Source: an uncultured Fretibacterium sp. (lineage in GTDB: Bacteria; Synergistota; Synergistia; Synergistales; Aminobacteriaceae). From it: a stretch of DNA of 64,000 bases. The position numbers were made by a program, and so were the translations under genes. Below the pieces are notes generated by a model. It was not told the DNA's origin. It saw nothing but the letters and a program-made list of their open reading frames with translations, and searched no databases. This document shows positions 34,437 to 42,025 of this stretch, piece by piece; positions within the stretch are counted from its first letter, which is position 1, and every line of letters starts with the position of its first letter. The DNA lies in contig CAMGZM010000002.1 in the NCBI GenBank assembly GCA_946183145.1, positions 186,001 to 250,000 of the forward strand, in the 5' to 3' direction.

Positions 34437-34691
34437 GTGTACTTTCTGCAACAAGAATAACAGAATTTGCAAGAAGTTTGACATCAAGCCCTTATTCTTG
34501 CAGGCGTGTACACTTCGCCCCTACTGTATAGCCCTAAAAAGGACACAACATTACTTTGATTTACTTCTTGCACCTTTTCTCATAGAACCCGTCATAGTTC
34601 ACATTTGTGCTACGCTGCGGCGAGAGGAAAGTGTTTCCCCGTATTGCTTTTGATGGTGTTGCTACATTTTTGTTAATGCGGAACGACTAAC
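34437..34691 (-). ncRNA. Dispersed structured RNA element, copy B (omegaRNA/HEARO-like candidate)
   Basis: Inverted second copy of the element at 4503. On the minus strand it opens with the same GTTAGTCGTTCCGC at 34691 and shares the GGGGAAA/TTTCCTC hairpin, the CCGCAGCGTAGCAC block and the GAAC..GTTC region. It lacks about 21 bases present in A after GTAGCAC and has a shorter 3' domain. Its stem GCAAGAA (34495-34501) with TTCTTGC (34469-34475) matches A's TTGAGAA/TTCTCAA with three compensated pairs. The same 5' arm can alternatively pair with TTATTCTTGTTGCAG (34443-34457), and GTGTAC/GTACAC closes a longer hairpin. A TATAAT lies 18 bases upstream of the boundary. It is inserted between yggS and sepF; the rest of 34394-34774 shows no gene. 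Confidence 0.6.
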
Positions 34692-34774
34692 CGCTTAAAG
34701 CATTCAAAAATTATAACAAAAACTAAAAATGACGCGTTTAATAAAGTCGAAAGTGTTCACACAAAAAACAAATA

Positions 34775-35458
34775 TTAGTGATTTCCGTAATCCCTCGGCC
34801 CAAAAAGAAGAGTCCCAATCCGAATCAATGTGCTACCCTCAAGAACAGCAAGCTCAAAATCTCCGCTCATTCCCATCGAGAGAGTCGGCAATTCGAGTCC
34901 TGTTCTCGTTCGTGCATTCTCAGAAAGAGTCCTCAATGCCGCAAAAGCATTCCTGATTTCGCGCTCGTCATCTGTAATCGGCCCTACAGTCATGAAGCCT
35001 TCAAGCCGCAAATTTTCCTGTGTCATTACAGCGTCAAGAAGCGGTGAAAGATTCGCGGGCTCAACTCCTGATTTGCTTTCCTCGCCGGAAGTGTTCACCT
35101 CAATCAATACGGGGATAATTTTTCCGAGTTCACCGGCTATTCTGTTGAGTCTCTGCGCTAATTCGGGAGTGTCAATGCTGTCTATTGTGTCAAAAATTTC
35201 TGCTGCTTTTCGTGCTTTGTTCGCCTGAAGATGACCGATTAAACGCCAGGGGATTCGCGACTCTCCGTAAACATTCCGTTTTGACTCTGCTTCCTGGACT
35301 CTGTTCTCGCCAAAGTAATCGACCCACGAAATTTTTTCGGCCTCTTTCATCTCGTCAACCGTTCGAGTCTTGCTGACTGCCGCGAAAAATATTTTGTCTT
35401 TGCGTCCTGCTTTTGTGATTGCGGAGTCGATTTGTTCGCGTATTTCTTCTGCGTTCAA
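34775..35458 (-). CDS. yggS: Pyridoxal phosphate homeostasis protein YggS family
   Basis: Cytoplasmic PLP-binding alanine-racemase-fold protein without racemase activity, 227 residues. The PLP lysine is in FFAAVSKTRTVDEM. WVDYFGENRVQEAESK, WRLIGHLQANKARKA, VLIEVNTSGEESKSGVEP, LSMGMSGDFELAVLEGSTLIRIGTLLFGPR are the family's ordered motifs. It follows the HlyD-like gene by three bases. In many Firmicutes and Synergistetes yggS directly precedes sepF; here element B lies between. Confidence 0.94.
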   Translation of the reverse strand: MNAEEIREQIDSAITKAGRKDKIFFAAVSKTRTVDEMKEAEKISWVDYFGENRVQEAESKRNVYGESRIPWRLIGHLQANKARKAAEIFDTIDSIDTPELAQRLNRIAGELGKIIPVLIEVNTSGEESKSGVEPANLSPLLDAVMTQENLRLEGFMTVGPITDDEREIRNAFAALRTLSENARTRTGLELPTLSMGMSGDFELAVLEGSTLIRIGTLLFGPRDYGNH

Positions 35459-35461
35459 CTT

Positions 35462-36391
35462 TCACCAAATCCTTTCTTTTTCGTCTTTTATCGCTGAAGC
35501 GTCAAGTATCACTTTGTCGCCGTGCCTGACTCCTTTCTCGATGAAAAAATTTTCCTCATCAGCCGGGAATCCTTCAACGTCATTAAGAATCGGGCTGTTA
35601 CCCTGAAGAATGAAGACTTTGTTTTTTCCCCCGCGAGTGATTACGGCTGTGTCAGGAATCATTATGCCTTTCTGAACGTCAGTAATAACGCTCGCATGAA
35701 AGCTCCTTGACCTTACGAGTCCCGGCGGGAAAAACGGCAGCCGCAAATATACTTTGAGAGTCTGCCCTGAAGATTTCACAGCGACAACATCAGCTTTTCT
35801 CTCTTTTCCCTCGTCTTCTGTTCGGATTCGTATCTGCGGGTTGTCTTTGTTCTTGAGAGTCCGTTCAAGTGATGGTGATGTGTCAAGATAGGTTATGCAC
35901 CTGAGAATCTGCGGCTGAGGAATCAATTTCCCGATAGGATCCCCCCGCTGAAGATATGTCCCGTCATCGATGAGTTTCGAGTCCTCAAATTCGGGATAAG
36001 GCGCGAAATCCGGCCATAACTTTGGGTAAACCCATTGCCCTTCCTGTCCGTCAAGCCCGGGATAAAAGTACGCGGGATAAGGGGCATATATCGCAGAGCC
36101 GTCAACAGCCGCGAGAATTTCTCCCTTTGCAACCATTCGGGGACGCGGTGAAGGGTATGTGATGTAGCCGCTTTTTGTCGCGTAAATCAACTGCTCATCC
36201 CACAGCAATATACCGTCAAGGGGCTGTTCCTCGCTGTAATTTGTCGTTACTGCCTCAATGACACGCGGATGAGAAAATTTGTAGTCCTCGTACCACGTCC
36301 TATAAACGCGGTAAGCCATCACGAATATGAATATGAACAGCGAGTAATATAGCAAACGCTGAGGGAGTCCCCTTCGTTTACGCCGACTCAT
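35462..36391 (-). CDS. HlyD-like membrane-anchored protein of the yggS-sepF cluster
   Basis: Inner-membrane-anchored periplasmic protein, 309 residues. A basic N-terminus and one membrane helix (LLYYSLFIFIFVMAYRVYRTW) are followed by beta-rich segments resembling the lipoyl/barrel-sandwich part of HlyD-family adaptors (GILLWDEQLIYATKSGYITY, GEILAAVDGSAIYAPYPAYF) and a C-terminal IMIPDTAVITRGGKNKVFIL. The coiled-coil hairpin of true efflux adaptors is missing. Its neighbours in the division cluster suggest an envelope role. It overlaps folE2 by four bases. Confidence 0.6.
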   Translation of the reverse strand: MSRRKRRGLPQRLLYYSLFIFIFVMAYRVYRTWYEDYKFSHPRVIEAVTTNYSEEQPLDGILLWDEQLIYATKSGYITYPSPRPRMVAKGEILAAVDGSAIYAPYPAYFYPGLDGQEGQWVYPKLWPDFAPYPEFEDSKLIDDGTYLQRGDPIGKLIPQPQILRCITYLDTSPSLERTLKNKDNPQIRIRTEDEGKERKADVVAVKSSGQTLKVYLRLPFFPPGLVRSRSFHASVITDVQKGIMIPDTAVITRGGKNKVFILQGNSPILNDVEGFPADEENFFIEKGVRHGDKVILDASAIKDEKERIW

Positions 36392-37161
36392 TTTGTGCGC
36401 TCAATCTCCGCAAATGCGCTGTGATCGTGAATGCTCTCCTGACTCTCAACATTTGCGCTGTACCACGTAATACGCTCTTCACTGTCAAGCCTCACTGCTA
36501 ACTCCCGTATAACGTCCTCAACAAATCGCGGATTCTCGTATGCGTGTTCAGTGATATATTTCTCGTCCTCACGTTTGAGCAATGTATAGAGGGGTGATGA
36601 AGCTGACTCCTCAATCATCGCTATCAATTCCTCGAACCAGACGAGTCCCCTGCAGCGTACTTTGAGTGAGACAACTGCACGCTGATTATGCGCTCCGTAC
36701 TGTGAGATTTCCTTTGAGCACGGGCATAATGTCTGAACACTTAACGCGAGTCCCGTAATCATGTCGAGATGTCCGCCCATGATGTAATTTGCCTGAAGAT
36801 CTATGTCGCATTTGCTGTAGCTTTCGATTTTTGATACGGGGGCTTTCTTTCTGAAGTAATAGGGGAAACGGAATCTCACGGAGCTTTCTGAGGCGTTGAG
36901 CTTCTCACACAAACGGCGCGTAAAACCCTCCAGATTATGAGGTGAGACACGGCCGCGATATTCTTCCAGCGTCTCAATGAATCGGCTCATGTGAGTTCCT
37001 CTGTATTCACGCGGCAGTAATACGCTCATTGAGATTCTTGCGATTGTGGATTGAGTCCCGCCGTCCTGATACAGTGTGATTATCGGGTAATTTACGTTTC
37101 GGACTCCGACCCGGTCAATCTGAATGTTGCGGGAGTCATATTCTTTCTGTACGTCCTTCAT
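36388..37161 (-). CDS. folE2: GTP cyclohydrolase FolE2 (type IB)
   Basis: Converts GTP to 7,8-dihydroneopterin triphosphate, precursor of folate and queuosine, 257 residues. ATG 37161 overlaps the queD stop (ATGA). Diagnostic segments: QIDRVGVRNVNYPI, MSVLLPREYRGTHMSRFIETLEEY, and the metal-ligand region LSVQTLCPCSKEISQYGAHNQRA with its conserved Cys, Glu and His. FolE2 enzymes can use Mn and are often kept for zinc limitation. Adjacent queD uses the same product. Confidence 0.95.
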   Translation of the reverse strand: MKDVQKEYDSRNIQIDRVGVRNVNYPIITLYQDGGTQSTIARISMSVLLPREYRGTHMSRFIETLEEYRGRVSPHNLEGFTRRLCEKLNASESSVRFRFPYYFRKKAPVSKIESYSKCDIDLQANYIMGGHLDMITGLALSVQTLCPCSKEISQYGAHNQRAVVSLKVRCRGLVWFEELIAMIEESASSPLYTLLKREDEKYITEHAYENPRFVEDVIRELAVRLDSEERITWYSANVESQESIHDHSAFAEIERTK

Positions 37162-37526
37162 TCTGTCATATCGTCCCTCCTGAGAATCACGCGGCTGTCT
37201 GCTGTCTCCCAAACATGAATCTCATACAATGAACAATTCTCCCTTTTCACAGACTCTTCAAGCTCGCCCCAAATCCATAACGCAATATTTTCCGCGCTCG
37301 GCTGAGGGATTATTTCATTGATATATGAATGGTCAAGCCGTGAGAGTATGCGCTCTTTCACAATTGCTTTAAGCTCTATGAAGTCGATAATCATTCCTTC
37401 AGAGTCGGGAGTTCCTTCAACAACAACACGCAACTTGTATGTATGTCCGTGAAGCCTCTCACATTTCCCGTGATAGTTTATGAGATTGTGCGCTGCGTCG
37501 AACGTGAAATCTTTTGTCAGTAACAT
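37158..37526 (-). CDS. queD: 6-carboxy-5,6,7,8-tetrahydropterin synthase QueD
   Basis: Zinc enzyme of queuosine synthesis (or PTPS-like folate bypass), 122 residues from ATG 37526, with GGAGG eight bases upstream. FTFDAAHNL provides the first His ligand, and CERLHGHTYKLRVVVEG provides the catalytic Cys (CxxxHGH) and two further His ligands. SRLDHSYIN and the final ETADSRV complete the family pattern; the catalytic Asp-His pair and Glu are present. It sits between an LpxL-type gene and folE2. queE and queC are not in the window. Confidence 0.93.
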   Translation of the reverse strand: MLLTKDFTFDAAHNLINYHGKCERLHGHTYKLRVVVEGTPDSEGMIIDFIELKAIVKERILSRLDHSYINEIIPQPSAENIALWIWGELEESVKRENCSLYEIHVWETADSRVILRRDDMTE

Positions 37527-37528
37527 TT

Positions 37529-38395
37529 TTACGGCCTCCATCTTTTATGAAGCCAGAACCAAAGCTCCGGCCTTCTTCGTATGAATCTCTCTATAGCAAG
37601 GTTGCATTCAAGAATTATTTTGCGGAGTCTCTCTTCACGCGGCAAATTTGAGTCTGGAATCTCTATCGGCGGGAAAAATTCTATTTCGTGCTGAAACGGC
37701 GCGTTCCTGTAAATGCACACCGGGATAATCGGAACTCCTGAGAGCATCGCCATAATCGCCGGGCCGGGCATGTTCGTAGCGTCATGTCCCATAAACGGCA
37801 CAATCATTTTCCCCGTTCCCGCAACATCATTAAGGAGCGCGATATGATTCCCCGCTTTGAGGAGTCTCGCGTATTTCTGCACGGAGTAATCACTAGGCAG
37901 AATGTCAAAGCCGATATGCTTCCGAACGCCGTCAATGTAGTCTGATATGTCCTTGTCGTGAATTGGCTGTGTAACAACGTACATTTGATGATTGCGACTC
38001 TTTGTGTACTGCCCGTACCATGCCGCCATAATCTCCCAGTTCCCGAAATGCGCCGACAGAAACAGCGCGCCCTTGTTCGCGTCAATGAGTTCGTCTGCGA
38101 TTTCAGGATTGCCGGAAGTTTTCACCCAGTCAAAAATCTGTGAGGGATCTTTCTGAAGGGCTAATATCTCCGTGATTGTCCACGCTAAATTATCGTACAT
38201 TAAGCCCTGAATATCTTTGCGCCATTGCTCCGGGGCATCGGGATATGCGAGCTTGAGATTCTCATCAGCAACTTTTGCGCGAGGGTGAATCATTCTGAGG
38301 AGTCCCGACAGAAATTTTTGCGTGATTCTTCCTTTTGCGCCCGTGTCAGCAAGGTGCGTGAATAACTTTATCGCTTTTACTGCAAGTTTGCTCAT
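37529..38395 (-). CDS. Lipid A biosynthesis acyltransferase family protein (LpxL-like)
   Basis: Second member of the LpxL/HtrB family in the window, 288 residues. The HX4E motif is LSAHFGNWEIMAAWYGQY. The conserved later segments VTQPIHDKDISDYIDGVRKHIGFDIL, IALLNDVAGTGKMIVPFMGHDATNMPGPAIMAMLSGVPIIPV and C-terminal PELWFWLHKRW match. It overlaps the upstream glycosyltransferase-like gene by four bases. The pair suggests lipid A or LPS-core assembly. Confidence 0.88.
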   Translation of the reverse strand: MSKLAVKAIKLFTHLADTGAKGRITQKFLSGLLRMIHPRAKVADENLKLAYPDAPEQWRKDIQGLMYDNLAWTITEILALQKDPSQIFDWVKTSGNPEIADELIDANKGALFLSAHFGNWEIMAAWYGQYTKSRNHQMYVVTQPIHDKDISDYIDGVRKHIGFDILPSDYSVQKYARLLKAGNHIALLNDVAGTGKMIVPFMGHDATNMPGPAIMAMLSGVPIIPVCIYRNAPFQHEIEFFPPIEIPDSNLPREERLRKIILECNLAIERFIRRRPELWFWLHKRWRP

Positions 38396-39168
38396 TCTGA
38401 TATTATTTTCCTGTAAAGGCTTACGATAGAGCTTGCGCAGCGTTCATGAGACCGCCGGGAATTGAGGAAATGACGCGCTGTCATGGCCGTATGCTTTCCC
38501 CTGTTGCCGAGTCCCTGCTGAATTATCCGGGGCAAATCATCATCATCACGAATCAGAAAATACCCGTCAGGCCCTAAAATTTCGTCAAGATACCCGGACT
38601 TCTCAGACGCAACGCAGACTCCCCGCATCGTCAGAATCCCCGCCCTCATTGCCTCGCGCGGCCCTGTGTCGTTCGCAATGTATATCCCGCTTAACGCTTC
38701 AGGCCGTAACAATTTCTCCGTGATGTCCGCAACCTCGTAATCACCTTCAGGGACTTTGCGGTTATCACGGACAAATACAGCCTTCTTCCCGTCCTCAGTG
38801 TATGAGCTTAACGGATCAAATACCGGGAAGATTACAGCCTCGCCCGATTTCGCGCCCTCTGTGAAAAATCTTGACGGATGACCCGCCCAATAATTACTCT
38901 CAAGCAATGTGTGAACAGTCCGCGAATGTAATCTAACAATCCGCCACCAAAACGGAGCGCGCCCGAACAAGTGCCATATTTCACGCTTCCTGAAAATATT
39001 TCTCACACGCTCAAAGCCTGCCTTGTAGGACTCCTTTGCGCTGATTACGTCAATATCAATATTCCGGGAATGACTCCGCAGTGCGTTGGCCATATCCTTT
39101 ATGACCTGCGCCAAAACATCGCTGACACTCCTGGAAATATACCATGTGCATGTGTGCATGTTATGCAA
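38392..39168 (-). CDS. Glycosyltransferase-like protein (GT-B C-terminal half)
   Basis: Probable cytoplasmic sugar transferase, 258 residues, short for the family. The N-terminal half (YISRSVSDVLAQVIKDMANALRSHSR, WHLFGRAPFWWRIVRL) is not clearly recognised. The C-terminal half, YIANDTGPREAMRAGILTMRGVCVASEKSGYLDEILGP then DGYFLIRDDDDLPRIIQQGL, has the GT-B pattern of an acceptor-gene EAMxxG loop followed by EIL-DG and a D-LPxxI helix. It overlaps tyrS by eight bases and the LpxL-like gene by four. With its neighbours it may modify LPS. Confidence 0.5.
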   Translation of the reverse strand: MHNMHTCTWYISRSVSDVLAQVIKDMANALRSHSRNIDIDVISAKESYKAGFERVRNIFRKREIWHLFGRAPFWWRIVRLHSRTVHTLLESNYWAGHPSRFFTEGAKSGEAVIFPVFDPLSSYTEDGKKAVFVRDNRKVPEGDYEVADITEKLLRPEALSGIYIANDTGPREAMRAGILTMRGVCVASEKSGYLDEILGPDGYFLIRDDDDLPRIIQQGLGNRGKHTAMTARHFLNSRRSHERCASSIVSLYRKIISE

Positions 39169-40438
39169 TTTCGGCCATGCTGAATTTCTTGCGGCCTATT
39201 CTGAGGAACAAATATTTTCCCGCGATTAACATTGACGGGGGAATCTCTGCTTTCTCGTCCGTAATCTTCACGCCGTTGACCGAGACTCCTCCCTGACGTA
39301 TTGCGCGCTTTGCCTCGCCGTTTGACTCGCAAGCCCCTGACGCTGACAGGACATTAACGACTCCCGCAGGAAGACTCAAGCCTTCAAGTTTCGCGTAAGG
39401 GATTTCCTGCTTCAGCATTTCGCATGTTTCACCGCTAACGTCAGCAAAATCAATTTTCGGGTTGAACAGAATCTCGCTGGCTGTGATTACGCTTTTTGCC
39501 GTGTCAACTCCGTGTACTGTCGCTGTAACCTCGTATGCTAATTTCTTCTGTGCGACTCTCTTTTCCGGGGATTGCTCATGTTCGGCCATGATGGATTTGA
39601 TTTCGTCAATCGGAAGGAACGTATACAGCTTGAGGAGTCTTTCTGCGTCTTTGTCCTCCGTGTTGAACCAGAACTGATAGAACTTGTACGGGCTTGTTTT
39701 CTCCGGGTCAAGCCACACCGCACCAGCCTCAGTTTTTCCGAACTTAGTCCCCGATGACGTGAGCAAAAGAGGCTGAGTGAGTCCGAAAACTTCCGCGCCT
39801 GTCGTCCTGCGTATGTAGTCAGAACCCGCAAGAAGATTCCCCTGCTGATCATTTCCGCCCATCTGCAAGCGGCAATTATAGTGTTCATTGAGATACTTGA
39901 AATCCATCGCCTGAAGCAGCACGTAAGAAAATTCGGTGTAGGAGATTCCTTTTTCGGGGTCTTCGAGTCTTGAGCGGATATATTCACGGGCTATCAGGTT
40001 GTTGACGGAGAAATATTTTCCCACATCGTGAAGCACATCGAGGAAAGAAATTTTGCTTAACCAGTCGTAATTGTTGAGGAGAAGCGCAGAGTTTTCACCG
40101 CAGTCAAAGTTGAGGAATTTCACGAGCTGTTTCTTCACGCCCTCTATGTTGTGCATGACCGCTTCAAGGGTGATGAGGTTGCGCTCCTTGCTTTTTCCAG
40201 AAGGGTCGCCGATGAGTCCCGTTCCGCCTCCTGCGAGCGCAATGGGTCTGTGTCCCGCACGCTGTAACCATCCCAGTGCCATCAGCGGAATCAAATGCCC
40301 TACGTGAAGGCTGTCCGCTGTCGGGTCAAATCCTACGTAAGCCGTAATCATCTCTTCTGTCATGACTTGTGAGAGCCGCTCTTCATTCGTGCACCACTCG
40401 AAATAACCGCGCTCCTTCAATGTCTCAAACGCATTCAT
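39161..40438 (-). CDS. tyrS: Tyrosine--tRNA ligase
   Basis: Class I synthetase charging tRNA-Tyr, 425 residues, the usual bacterial TyrS length. The HIGH-type motif is DSLHVGHLIPLMALGWLQ, the KMSKS-type motif is GTKFGKTEAGAVWLD, and the tyrosine pocket has YTEFSYVLLQAMDFKYLNEHYNCRLQMGGNDQQGN. A C-terminal S4 RNA-binding domain is present (EAKRAIRQGGVSVNGVKITDEK). AAGGAG precedes the ATG. It leads the minus-strand gene run that extends to recX. Confidence 0.97.
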   Translation of the reverse strand: MNAFETLKERGYFEWCTNEERLSQVMTEEMITAYVGFDPTADSLHVGHLIPLMALGWLQRAGHRPIALAGGGTGLIGDPSGKSKERNLITLEAVMHNIEGVKKQLVKFLNFDCGENSALLLNNYDWLSKISFLDVLHDVGKYFSVNNLIAREYIRSRLEDPEKGISYTEFSYVLLQAMDFKYLNEHYNCRLQMGGNDQQGNLLAGSDYIRRTTGAEVFGLTQPLLLTSSGTKFGKTEAGAVWLDPEKTSPYKFYQFWFNTEDKDAERLLKLYTFLPIDEIKSIMAEHEQSPEKRVAQKKLAYEVTATVHGVDTAKSVITASEILFNPKIDFADVSGETCEMLKQEIPYAKLEGLSLPAGVVNVLSASGACESNGEAKRAIRQGGVSVNGVKITDEKAEIPPSMLIAGKYLFLRIGRKKFSMAEIA

Positions 40439-40488
40439 ATTATTGTTGTCTCCTTTTCGGGATTTTTACGGCTAATTATACACGCAGA

Positions 40489-41877
40489 TTAATACGCTCC
40501 CTTGTGCGTTACAACAGCTAACGGAGTCTTCATGAGAATCGCTATGTCTAACCATACACTCCAGTTGTGAACGTAGTAGCAGTTAATCTCGCGCCTGAAA
40601 TCCGCATCAAGATCACTCCTCCCGCTTACCTGCCATATTCCTGTGAGTCCGGGCTTAGCGGCGTAAACTTTCTTCGTGAACTCTTCTCCGTAAACTATAT
40701 CAACATCACTCTGCATTAACGGACGAGGCCCGACAAGACTCATTTCTCCTTTTAACACGTTAAAGAGCTGCGGCAGTTCGTCAATGCTTGTCTTTCTGAT
40801 GTATGCTCCGATTTCAGTTTGGCGGGGATCATCTTTGAGCTTTATTCCCTTCTTGTAGGCCGCAAAAATTTCCGGGTCGCTGAAAAGTTTTTTCGTAATC
40901 TCGTCTGCGTTAATGTGCATTGAGCGGAATTTGTAGGTCATGAAATGTTTTCCCTTCCATCCGACTCGATCCTGAACGAAAAATACAGGCCCGCCGTCCT
41001 CCTTCTTGATTCTGTACGCTGCCCATATCATGAAAGGCGAGAACACCAAAAGTGCAATCACCGCGCCGATGTAATCAATCACAGTTTTAACCGCAATGTT
41101 CACGGGATTCAGAAGTCCCTGCGACGATGATATTACCGGCATTCCGTCAAGCTCGCTCATTGAGGCTGAAGACACCGTAAGCATATACATATCAGGCACG
41201 TAAAGCACGCTCCCTATATGCTGCTCAACTGTATTCAGAATCCCGGCTAATTCCTGCCTTGATGCTGTCGGAATCGCTATCACTGCCTCGTCTGCTTTCA
41301 CTTCACTCTGAACCCTCACGAAATCCGAGAGCCTTCCCAAAACTTTCACGCCCGAAATTTCTCCGCCCTGTTTCGACTCGTCATCGTCAAGAAAACATGA
41401 AACTCTCCGAATCGCAAAAGGTGATGACGAAATTTTGCCCGCAAAAAGTTTCCCCGCCTCGCCCGCTCCGAGTATGATTACGGACTTAACCAGCAATCCC
41501 GAACGGAATAACTTTACGCGGAATATGTATCTCGCCGCCAATGTCATCGGCACAAAAAGAGAGACCGCAATAAAGAGTCTTAACGCTGAGAGCCTGAATT
41601 TTATGGTGAAGAGGAATAATACATCAATCAGGAGAGTCAATAACCATGCTTTGAGGACTGATGATGTTTCCTCCCATAATGTCCAGTTCGTGAAGCCGTA
41701 AAGCCTGTAGAATGTCAGGCATGAAATATACGCGCCCGTGAGAAATACGCGGACTTCAAACTCAAGCGGGGGCATTATCAGAAAGCATATCTGACAGAGA
41801 AATATATCAATGAGAATTTGTACGAGCGAGAAAAAAAAGTAAGAGAAATCTGCAATGTGTGATTTTTTTCCGGCCAT
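40489..41877 (-). CDS. Exopolysaccharide polyprenyl glycosylphosphotransferase (WcaJ/WbaP-like)
   Basis: Inner-membrane initiator of polysaccharide synthesis, transferring a sugar-1-phosphate to undecaprenyl phosphate, about 462 residues. Four N-terminal membrane helices, a CoA-binding/Rossmann-like middle ([18 protein letters not shown]), one further helix, and the C-terminal bacterial sugar transferase domain ([59 protein letters not shown]). ATG 41877 is chosen; AAAGGAG lies about 14 bases upstream, rather far, and ATG 41901 lacks a site. Confidence 0.92.
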   Translation of the reverse strand: MAGKKSHIADFSYFFFSLVQILIDIFLCQICFLIMPPLEFEVRVFLTGAYISCLTFYRLYGFTNWTLWEETSSVLKAWLLTLLIDVLFLFTIKFRLSALRLFIAVSLFVPMTLAARYIFRVKLFRSGLLVKSVIILGAGEAGKLFAGKISSSPFAIRRVSCFLDDDESKQGGEISGVKVLGRLSDFVRVQSEVKADEAVIAIPTASRQELAGILNTVEQHIGSVLYVPDMYMLTVSSASMSELDGMPVISSSQGLLNPVNIAVKTVIDYIGAVIALLVFSPFMIWAAYRIKKEDGGPVFFVQDRVGWKGKHFMTYKFRSMHINADEITKKLFSDPEIFAAYKKGIKLKDDPRQTEIGAYIRKTSIDELPQLFNVLKGEMSLVGPRPLMQSDVDIVYGEEFTKKVYAAKPGLTGIWQVSGRSDLDADFRREINCYYVHNWSVWLDIAILMKTPLAVVTHKGAY

Positions 41878-41989
41878 GTGAAATTTGATAACTCCTTTCA
41901 TAAATAGCAATTTTAATTTGAGTTGAGCAATTCTAACATGAAAAGTCTGTTATGATTCCGAACAAAAAATTTTCTGACAACAAAACAAC

Positions 41990-41995
41990 TATAAT
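41990..41995 (+). promoter_or_regulatory. -10 box of the lytic transglycosylase operon
   Basis: TATAAT 31 bases before the TTG start at 42026; GAGAGGAG follows as ribosome-binding site. No clear -35. Confidence 0.45.
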
Positions 41996-42025
41996 ATTCT
42001 CAATTTCACGAGAGGAGAAATAAAT

